A stretch of DNA of 32,911 nucleotides from an uncultured Prevotella sp. (GTDB lineage: Bacteria > Bacteroidota > Bacteroidia > Bacteroidales > Bacteroidaceae): positions 1 through 32,911 of the forward strand of contig CAJPTO010000005.1 of NCBI GenBank assembly GCA_905373605.1, read 5' to 3'. Positions within the stretch are counted from its first letter, which is position 1, and each line of letters begins with the position of its first letter. Both the position numbers and the translations under genes were made by a program. Under the pieces are notes generated by a model. The model was given only the letters and a program-made list of their open reading frames with translations, was not told the origin of the DNA and ran no database searches. Positions 24,604-32,911 of this stretch are shown in pieces.

Positions 24604-26349
24604 GTGAATAACGATACGCCCAACAAAATAGACTTGGAGAACCAAGAGATGCAAAAGGCTCTCCAAATCATTCAGCATACCCGTCGCTCGCTCTTCCTAA
24701 CGGGAAAGGCGGGCACGGGTAAATCCACGTTTATGCGCCACATCGCAGCCACCATCAAGAAAAAGAACATCATCCTGGCTCCTACTGGCATCGCCGCAAT
24801 CAACGCAGGAGGAAGCACCCTGCACAGCTTCTTCAAACTGCCCTTCCATCCACTTTTACCCACCGACAAACGCTTTTCGGCACGCAACATACGAAAGACA
24901 CTGAAATATAACGGCGAAAAAACAAAGTTGCTTCGCGAGGTGGAACTCATCATCATCGACGAGATTTCAATGGTGAGGGCCGACATCATCGACTTCATCG
25001 ACAAGGTGCTGCGCATCTACAACTGCAACATGCGCGAGCCATTCGGTGGGAAACAGCTGCTGCTGGTGGGCGACATCTATCAGTTGGAACCCGTTATAAA
25101 GGAAGACGAACGCCAAATGCTGCGTCCATTTTATCCTTCTTGCTTCTTCTTCGATGCACATGTGTTCAGAGAGATGCAACTCATATCCGTGGAACTCAAA
25201 AAGGTATACAGGCAGAGGGACAAGCAATTCATCTCCCTACTCGACCACATACGCACCTCGCACGTATCCGACTCGGACCTTCGATTGCTTAATGAACGCG
25301 TTAACGCCAGCATTGCAACAGAAGAAGGCCGCCTATCCATCACGCTTTCTGGACGAAGAGACACCGTAGACTATATCAACGAGAAGCAGCTTAACACCCT
25401 ACCCGACCAGCCAACGATATTCTATGGGCACATCGAGGGCGAGTTTCCCGAGAGCAGTTTGCCCACGCCTATAGAGCTGGAAGTGAAAACCGGTGCTCAA
25501 GTGCTGTTCATCAAGAACGACAAGGAACGCCGCTGGGTGAACGGAACGTTAGGAACAATCATCGGATTTGGCGATGAAGCGGACGGCATTATATACGTGC
25601 GAACCGAAGACGGGCGCGACTTCGACGTGGAAAGGGAGATTTGGTCGAACGTGCGATACACGTTTAACGAGAAAGAACAAAAGATTGAGGAAGAAGAAAT
25701 TGGCAGCTACCGTCAGTTTCCACTACGCTTGGCGTGGGCCATCACCGTGCACAAGAGCCAAGGCCTCACCTTCAACAACGTGAAAATCGACTTTACTGGA
25801 GGTGTCTTCGCAGGGGGACAAACCTATGTGGCCTTATCGCGATGCACTTCGCTGCAAGGCATCAGCTTGCAAGAGCCAATACGGCGAGAAAACATTTTCG
25901 TTAGTGCAGATGTCACCAACTTCGCACGCAACTATAACAACCTGGATATCATCAACACGGCCCTTCAAGAAAGTAAGGCCGACAAGCAGTACGCAGATGC
26001 CATTGCCGCGTTCGACAAAGGCGACATGCAAGCCGCCATCGACAACTTCTTCCTCGCCATACATAGCCGTTACGACATCGAGAAGCCTGCCGCCAAACGA
26101 CTCATCCGCAAGAAATTGAACATCATCAACCTGCTGAAACAACTGCTGGAGGAAGCACGTACCCTAGAAACACAACGAGCAGAGCAGCTGAAACGCCTTG
26201 CCATTGAATACGTGCTGCTGGGTAAGGAGTCGGAAAAAGAAGGCATGCCGCAAGCTGCCATCCGCAATTATGAAAAGGCTCTGGAGCTTTGGCCAACACT
26301 TCCTGAAGCCAAACGCAAACTGAAGAAGCTGAAAAAGACAAGCAAATAA
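24604..26349 (+). CDS. Pif1/RecD-like SF1 helicase with C-terminal TPR-like tail
   Basis: This 581-residue protein has an SF1B helicase core (about 15-425). Walker A is GKAGTGKS (34-41), Walker B is LIIIDEISMV (DE at 119-120), GGKQLLLVGDIYQLEP is motif III, and LAWAITVHKSQGLTF with TYVALSRCTSLQG are motifs V and VI. This arrangement is that of Pif1/TraA/RecD2 helicases, which unwind 5' to 3'. Residues about 445-575 are helical and repeat-like (YADAIAAFDKGDMQAAIDNF, and AAIRNYEKALELWPTLPEAK), most like TPR units. The start is a GTG at 24604; the first ATG (codon 16) would also keep the whole core. A 214-bp gap with no promoter I recognise separates it from the PBP. Confidence 0.88.
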   Translation: MNNDTPNKIDLENQEMQKALQIIQHTRRSLFLTGKAGTGKSTFMRHIAATIKKKNIILAPTGIAAINAGGSTLHSFFKLPFHPLLPTDKRFSARNIRKTLKYNGEKTKLLREVELIIIDEISMVRADIIDFIDKVLRIYNCNMREPFGGKQLLLVGDIYQLEPVIKEDERQMLRPFYPSCFFFDAHVFREMQLISVELKKVYRQRDKQFISLLDHIRTSHVSDSDLRLLNERVNASIATEEGRLSITLSGRRDTVDYINEKQLNTLPDQPTIFYGHIEGEFPESSLPTPIELEVKTGAQVLFIKNDKERRWVNGTLGTIIGFGDEADGIIYVRTEDGRDFDVEREIWSNVRYTFNEKEQKIEEEEIGSYRQFPLRLAWAITVHKSQGLTFNNVKIDFTGGVFAGGQTYVALSRCTSLQGISLQEPIRRENIFVSADVTNFARNYNNLDIINTALQESKADKQYADAIAAFDKGDMQAAIDNFFLAIHSRYDIEKPAAKRLIRKKLNIINLLKQLLEEARTLETQRAEQLKRLAIEYVLLGKESEKEGMPQAAIRNYEKALELWPTLPEAKRKLKKLKKTSK

Positions 26350-26439
26350 CTTATTTTTGGCTTCATTTGCGAAGAATGCAAAAGCCTGATATAGCGACAT
26401 TTTGCAGACAAGCTTATCGAAAAACAATCGTAAAGAAGT

Positions 26440-26470
26440 TGCGAAAGCGCGTAATTTGCATTACCTTTGC
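26440..26470 (+). promoter_or_regulatory. Bacteroidota-type promoter for the msbA-like operon
   Basis: TTG (26440-26442), a 20-nt spacer and TACCTTTG (26463-26470) match the consensus fully, 52 nt before the ATG at 26523. It is the only clear promoter found before the three tightly packed genes that follow. Confidence 0.75.
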
Positions 26471-26522
26471 ATTTTGAAATGTAATTGCATTGCACCTCTA
26501 ATGGTGCGTTTAACACCCATTT

Positions 26523-28364
26523 ATGAAGGAATTTTTACAAGTATTGCGTCGTTTTGTGCCACCATATAAGAAATATCTGGCACTGTCTGTCGTGTTCAAC
26601 ATCTTGTCAGCGATATTGAACATCTTCTCTTTCGCAACGCTTATACCCATCTTGAACATCCTCTTTAAGACCAGTGATGCCACAAAGCCCGTGGATTTCA
26701 TGCCTTGGGGCAGTGCAGAGAGCATCAGCCAGTTTGTTGATGTCGTTATAAACAACCTCAATTACCTCATTCAACAGATGATTGTCGATTGGGGAGCAAC
26801 AACCACCTTGCTCGTTGTTGGCATGCTACTGGCCTTCATGACCATGCTCAAAACCCTTGCTTACTTCTTGTCGTCGGCAGCAATCATACCCATCCGCACG
26901 GGCGTTGTTCGCGACATCCGCAACCAAATGTATTGCAAGATCACATCGCTTTCGCTGGGGTTCTTTTCAGAAGAGCGCAAAGGCGACCTCATCGCGCGCA
27001 TGAGTGGCGACGTTCAAGAGATTGAAGGCTCCATCATGTCGTCGCTCGACATGCTTTTTAAGAACCCAATCCTCATCATTGCCTACTTCATTACGCTCGT
27101 CGTGGTGTCGTGGCAGCTAACGCTTTTCACCCTTGTCTTTGTGCCAATCTTCGGTTGGTTCATGGGTTATGTGGGCAGGAAACTCAAACAAAACTCCATC
27201 AAGGCACAGTCGTTATGGAGCGACACCATGAGCCAGGTGGAAGAAACGCTGGGCGGACTGCGCATCATCAAGGCCTTTTGCGCCGAAGAGAAGATGAATG
27301 CGCGCTTCGACAAGGTGAACAGTGCTTACCGAAACGACATCATGAAGGTGAACATTCGCCAACAATTGGCCCATCCCATGAGCGAATTCTTGGGTACGGT
27401 GATGATTGTCATCGTGCTTTGGTTCGGCGGAATATTGGTGCTTAACAACCAAGTGATGCAGGGACCTACCTTCATCTACTACCTTGTGATGCTCTATTCA
27501 ATCATCAATCCGCTGAAAGATTTCTCGCGGGCAGGCTACAACATCCCCAAAGGATTGGCCTCAATGGAACGCGTAGACAAGATTTTGCAGGCCGAAATAG
27601 ACATCAAGGAGAAAGAAAATCCCACGCATATTGCCAGCTTCGAGCACCAAATAGAGTTCAAGAACGTGTCGTTCAGATATGGCGAACATTGGGTGTTACG
27701 CAACATTAACCTCACCATACGCAAGGGACAGAGCGTGGCTTTGGTGGGACAAAGCGGCTCGGGGAAGTCTACTTTGGTAGATCTCATACCTCGATATTAC
27801 GATGTCCAGGAGGGCGAAGTGCTTATTGACGGCATCAACGTTAAGGACTTGGGCGTACACGACCTGCGACAGCTCATCGGAAACGTGAACCAAGAGGCCA
27901 TCCTTTTCAACGATTCGTTCTACAACAACATCACTTTCGGCGTGGAAGACGCAACGATGCACGACGTGGAAGAGGCTGCACGCATAGCCAATGCCTACGA
28001 CTTCATCATGGAAACGGAACATGGATTTGACACAAACATCGGTGACAGGGGCGGCAGATTGTCGGGCGGACAACGCCAACGCGTGAGCATTGCGCGCGCT
28101 GTGCTTAAAAATCCCCCCATTCTGATACTCGATGAGGCCACGAGTGCATTAGACACAGAAAGCGAACGACTGGTGCAAGACGCACTGGAGCGACTGATGA
28201 AGACCCGTACCACCGTGGCAATAGCCCACCGCTTGTCGACAATAAAGAACGCCGACGAGATATGTGTGATACACGAAGGCCGTATTGTTGAGCGTGGAAC
28301 GCACGAAGAATTGCTGTCCACAGACGGGTATTATCGTAAGTTGAACGACATGCAGTCGCTCTGA
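26523..28364 (+). CDS. MsbA-like ABC exporter (fused membrane and ATPase domains)
   Basis: This 613-residue half-transporter would act as a homodimer in the inner membrane. About six membrane segments lie in residues 20-330 (for example LVVGMLLAFMTMLKTLAYFL and FGGILVLNN). The nucleotide-binding domain (about 375-610) is complete: Walker A GQSGSGKST, Q-loop NVNQEAILFN, signature LSGGQRQRVSIARA, Walker B LILDEATSALD and the switch His in IAHRLST. The sequence fits the MsbA/LpsA lipid A flippase branch, and its neighbours (an LpxL-like acyltransferase and an LtaS-fold enzyme) support a lipid or lipooligosaccharide substrate. Substrate cannot be proved from sequence. It is first in an operon; the next gene starts 25 nt later. 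Confidence 0.9.
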   Translation: MKEFLQVLRRFVPPYKKYLALSVVFNILSAILNIFSFATLIPILNILFKTSDATKPVDFMPWGSAESISQFVDVVINNLNYLIQQMIVDWGATTTLLVVGMLLAFMTMLKTLAYFLSSAAIIPIRTGVVRDIRNQMYCKITSLSLGFFSEERKGDLIARMSGDVQEIEGSIMSSLDMLFKNPILIIAYFITLVVVSWQLTLFTLVFVPIFGWFMGYVGRKLKQNSIKAQSLWSDTMSQVEETLGGLRIIKAFCAEEKMNARFDKVNSAYRNDIMKVNIRQQLAHPMSEFLGTVMIVIVLWFGGILVLNNQVMQGPTFIYYLVMLYSIINPLKDFSRAGYNIPKGLASMERVDKILQAEIDIKEKENPTHIASFEHQIEFKNVSFRYGEHWVLRNINLTIRKGQSVALVGQSGSGKSTLVDLIPRYYDVQEGEVLIDGINVKDLGVHDLRQLIGNVNQEAILFNDSFYNNITFGVEDATMHDVEEAARIANAYDFIMETEHGFDTNIGDRGGRLSGGQRQRVSIARAVLKNPPILILDEATSALDTESERLVQDALERLMKTRTTVAIAHRLSTIKNADEICVIHEGRIVERGTHEELLSTDGYYRKLNDMQSL

Positions 28365-28389
28365 CACACCTTTTCAATAAGAACACAAC

Positions 28390-30369
28390 ATGAGAAGACA
28401 TCAATTTGGCATCATGCAAAGCCCCTTGGCACCATTTGTGGCGTTGGTTGTTAACTTGCTATGGGCCTTCGGCTTGTATATCGTGGCACGAATAGCGTTC
28501 TTATTAGAGAACTTCAGCTATTTCTCGTCCAACCTTTCGCTTGCTCATCTAGGCCGTTTGTTTTGGGGAGGCTTTGTCTTCGACCGCTCTGCCATATTCT
28601 ATACCAACGCCCTTTATGTTGTTATGATGCTCTTTCCGCTATGGCTGAAAGAAACACGGCTGTATCATAAGCTATGCAAGTGGCTGTTTGTGGTGGTCAA
28701 TTCTATAACATTGGTAATAAACCTGGCCGACTCCGTTTATTTTCCCTACACGCTAAGGCGCACAACAACCAGTGTTTTCACAGAGTTTAAGAATGAGAAC
28801 AACCTTGGCGATGTTTTCTGGGGCGAACTTTTAGAGCATTGGTATTTGCTTTTGCTGGCCGTTTTGCTTATTTTCGCCTTGTGGAAACTATATGTAACGC
28901 CCCAAGTTAGGGCTTCTCAATATGCCTCGGCCAAGCAACGAATTGCATATAGCGGCATTCAATTGTTGCTTTTGGCGGCCTTTACACCCATTGTTATTGG
29001 TGCATGCCGTGGCGGATTGAGCGGCGACATCAGACCAATAACCATCAGTAACGCCAACGAATATGTGGAAAGGCCGACCGAATGCGCACTGGTGCTCAAC
29101 ACACCCTTTGCGCTTATACGCACCATTGGCAAGAGTGTTTTTGCTGTTCCCCAATATTTTGCAACGCAAGAAGCGGCTGAACGCGTGTTTACGCCCATAC
29201 ACAAGCCCACACCTTCGCATCCCTTTAAGAAGAAAAACGTGGTGGTTCTCATCGTGGAGAGCTTTGGACGGGAGTATATCGGTGCGCTGAACAAACAGCT
29301 CGAAGGTGGAAAATACAAGGGTTATACGCCAAATGTAGACAAGCTTATTGCCCAAAGCACAACCTATAAGTATTCGTTTTGCAACGGCCGAAAGAGCATT
29401 GACGGTATGCCTTCCGTGCTTTGTGGCATCCCCATGTTTATCGAACCGTTTGTTCTTTCGCCCCAATCGGCCAACAATTACACCGGTCTGGCAGGCATAT
29501 TAGACCAAGAAGGCTACAGCACGGCATTCTTTCATGGGGCCATTAGGGGCAGCATGGGCTTTCTGGCCTTTGCAAAGAAAACGGGATTTAAAGAATATTA
29601 CGGACGCGAAGACTACGCCGCCGACCCACGTTTCGGTGGTGATGCCGACTTTGATGGCCACTGGGGCATCTGGGATGAGCCTTTCTTGCAATATTATTGT
29701 GCGAAGATGGCCGAGATGAAACAGCCTTTCATGACGGCAGTTTTCACCGTTTCGTCGCACACGCCATATGTAATACCCGACAAATATAAGGCCGTTTATC
29801 CCGAAGAAGGCTTGCCCATACACAAGTGCATTCGCTATACCGACATGGCCATTGGCCGCCTTTTTGAGAGCGCAAGCAAGCAACCGTGGTTCAAAAACAC
29901 CATCTTTGTGCTTACAAGCGACCACACCAACATCAGCGACCATGCACAATACCAGACAGACATCGGCGGATTTTGTTCGCCAATCGTGATTTACGACCCT
30001 AGTGGAGAGATAAAGCCAGGCATGCGCGAAGCCATTGCACAGCAGATAGACATCGTTCCAACTGTTCTAAGTATATTGGGATATGATAAACCCTTCCTCT
30101 CCTTTGGTTGTGACTTGATGACAACGCCAGCGCAAGAAACATACGCCGTGAACTATCTTAACGGGATTTACCAATATGTGAAATATGGGTATGTGTTGCA
30201 ATTCGATGGAAAAGAGACCAAGGCAGTATATGCGCTAGACGACCTCTTGATGAAAAACAACCTCAAAGGAAAGGTTGCCCAGCAGGCACAAATGGAACGT
30301 GAGGTGAAAGCCATCATTCAGCAATACATGTACAGGATGGTTAACGATAAACTTTTACCACATAACTAG
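28390..30369 (+). CDS. LtaS/sulfatase-fold membrane enzyme (phospho- or glycerophosphotransferase-like)
   Basis: This 659-residue protein has an N-terminal set of about five membrane helices (about 13-210) and an external alkaline-phosphatase-superfamily domain (about 280-580). Metal and catalytic positions resemble LtaS: E290 in VVLIVESFGREY, a Ser in NGRKSIDGMPS (S336) where LtaS has its Thr nucleophile, HTPY (about 457), and the DH pair at 511-512 in TSDHTN. Relatives move glycerophosphate, phosphoethanolamine or other headgroups. Gram-negatives lack lipoteichoic acid, so the acceptor here may be lipid A, a glycan or a periplasmic glucan. It lies between the MsbA-like and LpxL-like genes (25 and 4 nt apart). 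Confidence 0.85.
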   Translation: MRRHQFGIMQSPLAPFVALVVNLLWAFGLYIVARIAFLLENFSYFSSNLSLAHLGRLFWGGFVFDRSAIFYTNALYVVMMLFPLWLKETRLYHKLCKWLFVVVNSITLVINLADSVYFPYTLRRTTTSVFTEFKNENNLGDVFWGELLEHWYLLLLAVLLIFALWKLYVTPQVRASQYASAKQRIAYSGIQLLLLAAFTPIVIGACRGGLSGDIRPITISNANEYVERPTECALVLNTPFALIRTIGKSVFAVPQYFATQEAAERVFTPIHKPTPSHPFKKKNVVVLIVESFGREYIGALNKQLEGGKYKGYTPNVDKLIAQSTTYKYSFCNGRKSIDGMPSVLCGIPMFIEPFVLSPQSANNYTGLAGILDQEGYSTAFFHGAIRGSMGFLAFAKKTGFKEYYGREDYAADPRFGGDADFDGHWGIWDEPFLQYYCAKMAEMKQPFMTAVFTVSSHTPYVIPDKYKAVYPEEGLPIHKCIRYTDMAIGRLFESASKQPWFKNTIFVLTSDHTNISDHAQYQTDIGGFCSPIVIYDPSGEIKPGMREAIAQQIDIVPTVLSILGYDKPFLSFGCDLMTTPAQETYAVNYLNGIYQYVKYGYVLQFDGKETKAVYALDDLLMKNNLKGKVAQQAQMEREVKAIIQQYMYRMVNDKLLPHN

Positions 30370-30373
30370 TGAT

Positions 30374-31384
30374 ATGAGTGAGATGAGAAAGATTGACGTT
30401 GTGTTGTACCGCATAGTGAGGACTTGTTGGACTTTTCTTTCATGCTTTCCCTTCTGGTTCCATTATTTCATGTCAGATTGTCTTTACCTCTTGGTGCGCT
30501 ATGTCGTAAGGTACAGGCTAAAAATAGTGAAAGGCAACTTGGAAAGTTCGTTTCCCGAGAGGTCGAAAGCCCAGATTTCTAAACTTGTTAACGACTTCTA
30601 CCGCTGGTTTTGTGATTATATCGCCGAGACGGTGAAGTATTCTTCGATGAGCCAAAAGCAACTTAAGCGCAGAATGGTGTTCACTGGTACAGACCTTATC
30701 GACAAATATGTAGCCGAAGGCCGTTCGTGCGGCGTTTATTTGGGACACTATGGACAATGGGAATGGGTGACATCGCTTCCGTTATGGATAAAGTCTAATG
30801 GGCAATGCACGCAAATATACCACCCTTTGGAAAACCCTGTGTTCGACAAGCTGTTTAAGATTAACCGAGAAAAGAACGGTGCTTTGTGCGTATCGATGCA
30901 AGAAACACTCCGCAAAACCATAGAATATCAGAAGAAAGGGCAACCCATCGTGATGGGATATATCGCCGACCAAGTGCCCAACTGGTTTAACATTCACCAT
31001 TGGATTGACTTCCTTAACCACGATACACCCGTGTTTACCGGCACCGAACGCATCATGAAGAAAGTAAACCAGGTGGTGTTCTACGCCTCACTTACGCGTA
31101 AGAAGCGTGGATATTACCAATGCGACTTCCAATTGCTCACCGATAACGCCCACGATTTCGAAGACTTCCGCATCACAGACATGTATTTTGAACGTCTTGA
31201 AGCATCGATACGCAAAGACCCCTCGATGTATCTATGGAGCCATAACCGCTGGAAAAGAACGCGTGCCGAATTTGAAATGAGGTATGACAGGGAAACAGGG
31301 AAGTTTAACATGGGGCGCATTGAAGATGTGATACAGCAATATGAACAACGAAACAAGCGTAATAATGACAACACAGCACAATAA
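30374..31384 (+). CDS. LpxL/HtrB-like lysophospholipid acyltransferase
   Basis: This 336-residue protein has an N-terminal hydrophobic anchor (about 10-45) and then the LPLAT domain. The catalytic HX4E is H125 to E130 in VYLGHYGQWEWV, where LpxL enzymes have HX4D/E. GYIADQVPN near residue 200 is the second conserved block, and SMYLWSHNRWKR near 290 is the third (the RxR/W-rich end). Such enzymes add the secondary acyl chain to Kdo2-lipid IVA or related lipids on the inner face of the inner membrane. It begins 4 nt after the LtaS-like stop and is tightly coupled to it. Late lipid A acylation is the best guess. Bacteroidota enzymes of this family can also acylate aminolipids, so I keep the symbol blank. 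Confidence 0.88.
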   Translation: MSEMRKIDVVLYRIVRTCWTFLSCFPFWFHYFMSDCLYLLVRYVVRYRLKIVKGNLESSFPERSKAQISKLVNDFYRWFCDYIAETVKYSSMSQKQLKRRMVFTGTDLIDKYVAEGRSCGVYLGHYGQWEWVTSLPLWIKSNGQCTQIYHPLENPVFDKLFKINREKNGALCVSMQETLRKTIEYQKKGQPIVMGYIADQVPNWFNIHHWIDFLNHDTPVFTGTERIMKKVNQVVFYASLTRKKRGYYQCDFQLLTDNAHDFEDFRITDMYFERLEASIRKDPSMYLWSHNRWKRTRAEFEMRYDRETGKFNMGRIEDVIQQYEQRNKRNNDNTAQ

Positions 31385-31485
31385 CAAGCCTTTGCTTGTC
31401 GTCCGCGATGAATGCATTGGGCATGTTTGCACTTCGTACAACATGTATTTTGTAAGCTGCTAATTAAAGACTAAAGGGTGAGGAT

Positions 31486-32676
31486 ATGGAACGAAAACGC
31501 ATATTGTTTTTACTGAGCCGTTTTTTGGATGGCGGCATCGACTCGGTTCTTGTGGAGTACTTAACCTACTTCGCATCTTTGCCACATTACGAAGTTACGC
31601 TGGCCATAGGCATGAACTATGGAGAACTTGAAGTTTACAGTTCCCGAGTTCCGTCTAACGTAAGGATTGTGCACCTTGTTAACAATCCTTTGCTTACGCG
31701 TTGGCGCAAGCGCAAACTTTCCGCTCCCCTTCCAGTATGCTTGAAGGCTGTGGATGAAGTGTTCCTCAACCCCATACGCAGAGCTATTATGGCGCATCGG
31801 ATAGCGAAATTGGCAGCACAAGCAGATGTCGTTATCGATTTCGATTGCTGTAGCCATTCGTTTATAAAGGGGCTTTCCACGCCAACCATTGGCTTTTACC
31901 ATTTTTCCATTCGCCAGGCTGTGGATGGCAGTGCTCGCAGAAAGCACCGCATGGAGAAAACCATTGCTTGTTACGACAAGCTTGTCACCATCTCCAAGGC
32001 CATGCTCGAAGAAGCGGTGCAGATCTTCCCCAACATGACCCATAAGTTCGAAATGATTTATAATGGAATTGCCGTAAACGAGTTGCAACGCAAAGCGAAA
32101 GCATTACCTAACAATACGCTTATCCATAAGCCATACATCTTGAGTGTAAGCCGTTTGGAAGAAAGTCAGAAAGATGTTTCTACTTTGTTGCGGGCTTATG
32201 CCCTGTTTCGGTCTGCCTATTCGCATGACGAGCCGCTCGTTATCATCGGAAAAGGCAAGTCGGAAATGCAATTGCGCGAATTATCTTCGCAATTAGGCAT
32301 CACCAACGACGTTCATTTCCTTGGTTTCTGCGCCAATCCTTATCCTTGGATAAGCAAATGTAAGCTATATGTGCAGAGTTCCAAGTTTGAAGGTCTGCCC
32401 ACAACGTTAATAGAGGCGTTGCTTTTGGATCGTAATATTGTGGCAACCGATTGTCCAACTGGGCCAAAAGAAATTCTTAACGAGGGAAAAGCAGGCATCC
32501 TTACGCCTGTTGGAGATGCTGAAAGTTTGGCTGCTGCCATGCACGAAGCCCTTTGTAACGAAAGTGTTAAGAAAAAAATTGCAGAAGGAAGACTAGTGCA
32601 TTGCACGCAATTTACAATGGAAAAGTCGGGTAGAGAGCTTTGCGAACTGGCTGCTAAGATGTTGGCAAAGACTTGA
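31486..32676 (+). CDS. GT4-family glycosyltransferase
   Basis: This 396-residue GT-B-fold enzyme has an N-terminal half that starts RILFLLSRFLDGGIDSVLVE and a C-terminal GT4 domain (about 200-390). Signatures include ILSVSRLEESQKDVSTLL, the donor-phosphate loop VIIGKGKSEM and the EX7E motif in SKFEGLPTTLIEALL. No membrane segment is visible. The sugar and acceptor are unknown. It lies 101 nt after the acyltransferase, with a possible small hairpin (ACAAGC/GCTTGT at 31384-31399) between, so it could be in the same operon or separate. I find no exact TAnnTTTG box in the gap. An LPS or O-antigen step is suggested by the neighbours only. Confidence 0.9.
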   Translation: MERKRILFLLSRFLDGGIDSVLVEYLTYFASLPHYEVTLAIGMNYGELEVYSSRVPSNVRIVHLVNNPLLTRWRKRKLSAPLPVCLKAVDEVFLNPIRRAIMAHRIAKLAAQADVVIDFDCCSHSFIKGLSTPTIGFYHFSIRQAVDGSARRKHRMEKTIACYDKLVTISKAMLEEAVQIFPNMTHKFEMIYNGIAVNELQRKAKALPNNTLIHKPYILSVSRLEESQKDVSTLLRAYALFRSAYSHDEPLVIIGKGKSEMQLRELSSQLGITNDVHFLGFCANPYPWISKCKLYVQSSKFEGLPTTLIEALLLDRNIVATDCPTGPKEILNEGKAGILTPVGDAESLAAAMHEALCNESVKKKIAEGRLVHCTQFTMEKSGRELCELAAKMLAKT

Positions 32677-32911
32677 TAGACAATAAAACCACAAAAGAAA
32701 AAATTGAGGGCGGGGCAGTTAAAATGAAGTCATCTTGACTTTTATTTCTCACTAAGTAAATTTTTCAGTAGAAATTTTAACATTATGGCTGCCTTCTCGC
32801 TCCGTAGTTTGCCCATCGGCCTCAAATAATTCATTCTCGCATGGGGTTGTTGCGATAAATTAGGGGTGAGAAGTGGCATCTGGCACGGCATTTTGCCGCA
32901 TTTATCCCGTC
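32677..32911. other. Right-edge region: small dyad and possible minus-strand end of a gene
   Basis: AAGTCA (32727-32732) and TGACTT (32736-32741) form a short 6-bp hairpin followed by TTATTT, which may end the glycosyltransferase transcript. On the minus strand a frame is open from 32911 down to a TAA at 32742-32744, about 56 codons, ending KFLLKNLLSEK. Its composition (Pro, Gln, Asn, Met, Leu) is not recognised, and it may be non-coding. A stem CGGCA/TGCCG lies at about 32887-32899. Nothing else is seen. Confidence 0.35.

Overview
The window looks like chromosomal DNA of a Bacteroidota member, most likely a Prevotella-like species (Prevotellaceae). The evidence is a lipid A lpxD / lpxC-fabZ fusion / lpxA run, a DUF4301 and a DUF5715 protein, the long Bacteroidota form of PurM, and promoters of the Bacteroidota type (TTG, about 20 bp, TAnnTTTG) instead of sigma70 -35/-10 boxes. 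The genus is an inference. I see no rRNA, tRNA, insertion sequence, phage gene or CRISPR array, and most of the window is core housekeeping sequence.

Layout. (1) 1-1043, minus: a DUF4301 gene cut by the window edge. (2) 1134-7183, plus: a long RelA/SpoT-type (p)ppGpp enzyme whose hydrolase site is visibly destroyed, then fmt, a Sua5/YrdC threonylcarbamoyl-AMP synthase with its own promoter, and a ClC channel/transporter with two CBS domains. (3) 7184-7966: a gene-poor stretch with four tandem copies of a 22-bp palindromic repeat, an inverted repeat and a terminator. (4) 7967-19875, minus: reading leftwards, phoH-purC, a spacer with a second 22-bp tandem array, menG-aroE-purM, prfA-pyrF-HD phosphohydrolase, and lpxD-lpxC/fabZ-lpxA. 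(5) 19946-26349, plus: a divergent promoter pair, a DUF5715 (M15-peptidase-like) exported protein, miaA, a class A penicillin-binding protein, and a Pif1/RecD-like helicase with a C-terminal TPR-like tail. (6) 26440-32676, plus: an MsbA-like ABC exporter, an LtaS/sulfatase-fold membrane protein, an LpxL-like acyltransferase (tightly packed, one clear promoter) and a GT4 glycosyltransferase. The right edge may hold the C-terminal end of another minus-strand frame.

How the genes work together. Two blocks serve the outer envelope. The lpxD-lpxC/fabZ-lpxA run makes the first acylated lipid A intermediates, and the msbA-like / LtaS-like / lpxL-like / GT4 block looks like later lipid or glycolipid maturation and export. 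The PBP and perhaps the M15-like protein act on peptidoglycan. The rest is nucleotide synthesis (purM, purC, pyrF), translation (fmt, tsaC/sua5, prfA, miaA), menaquinone and aromatic synthesis, and stress signalling (relA-like, phoH).

The most unexpected observation is that the two intergenic tandem arrays, about 10 kb apart, have the same 22-bp period and share a related 13-bp core (CCAGAYRCKTGTA). They appear to be members of one dispersed repeat family. The second most useful observation is the set of lost catalytic residues: the HD site of the RelA-like protein, the expected catalytic Glu of the M15-like protein, and the inner proton glutamate of the ClC protein.
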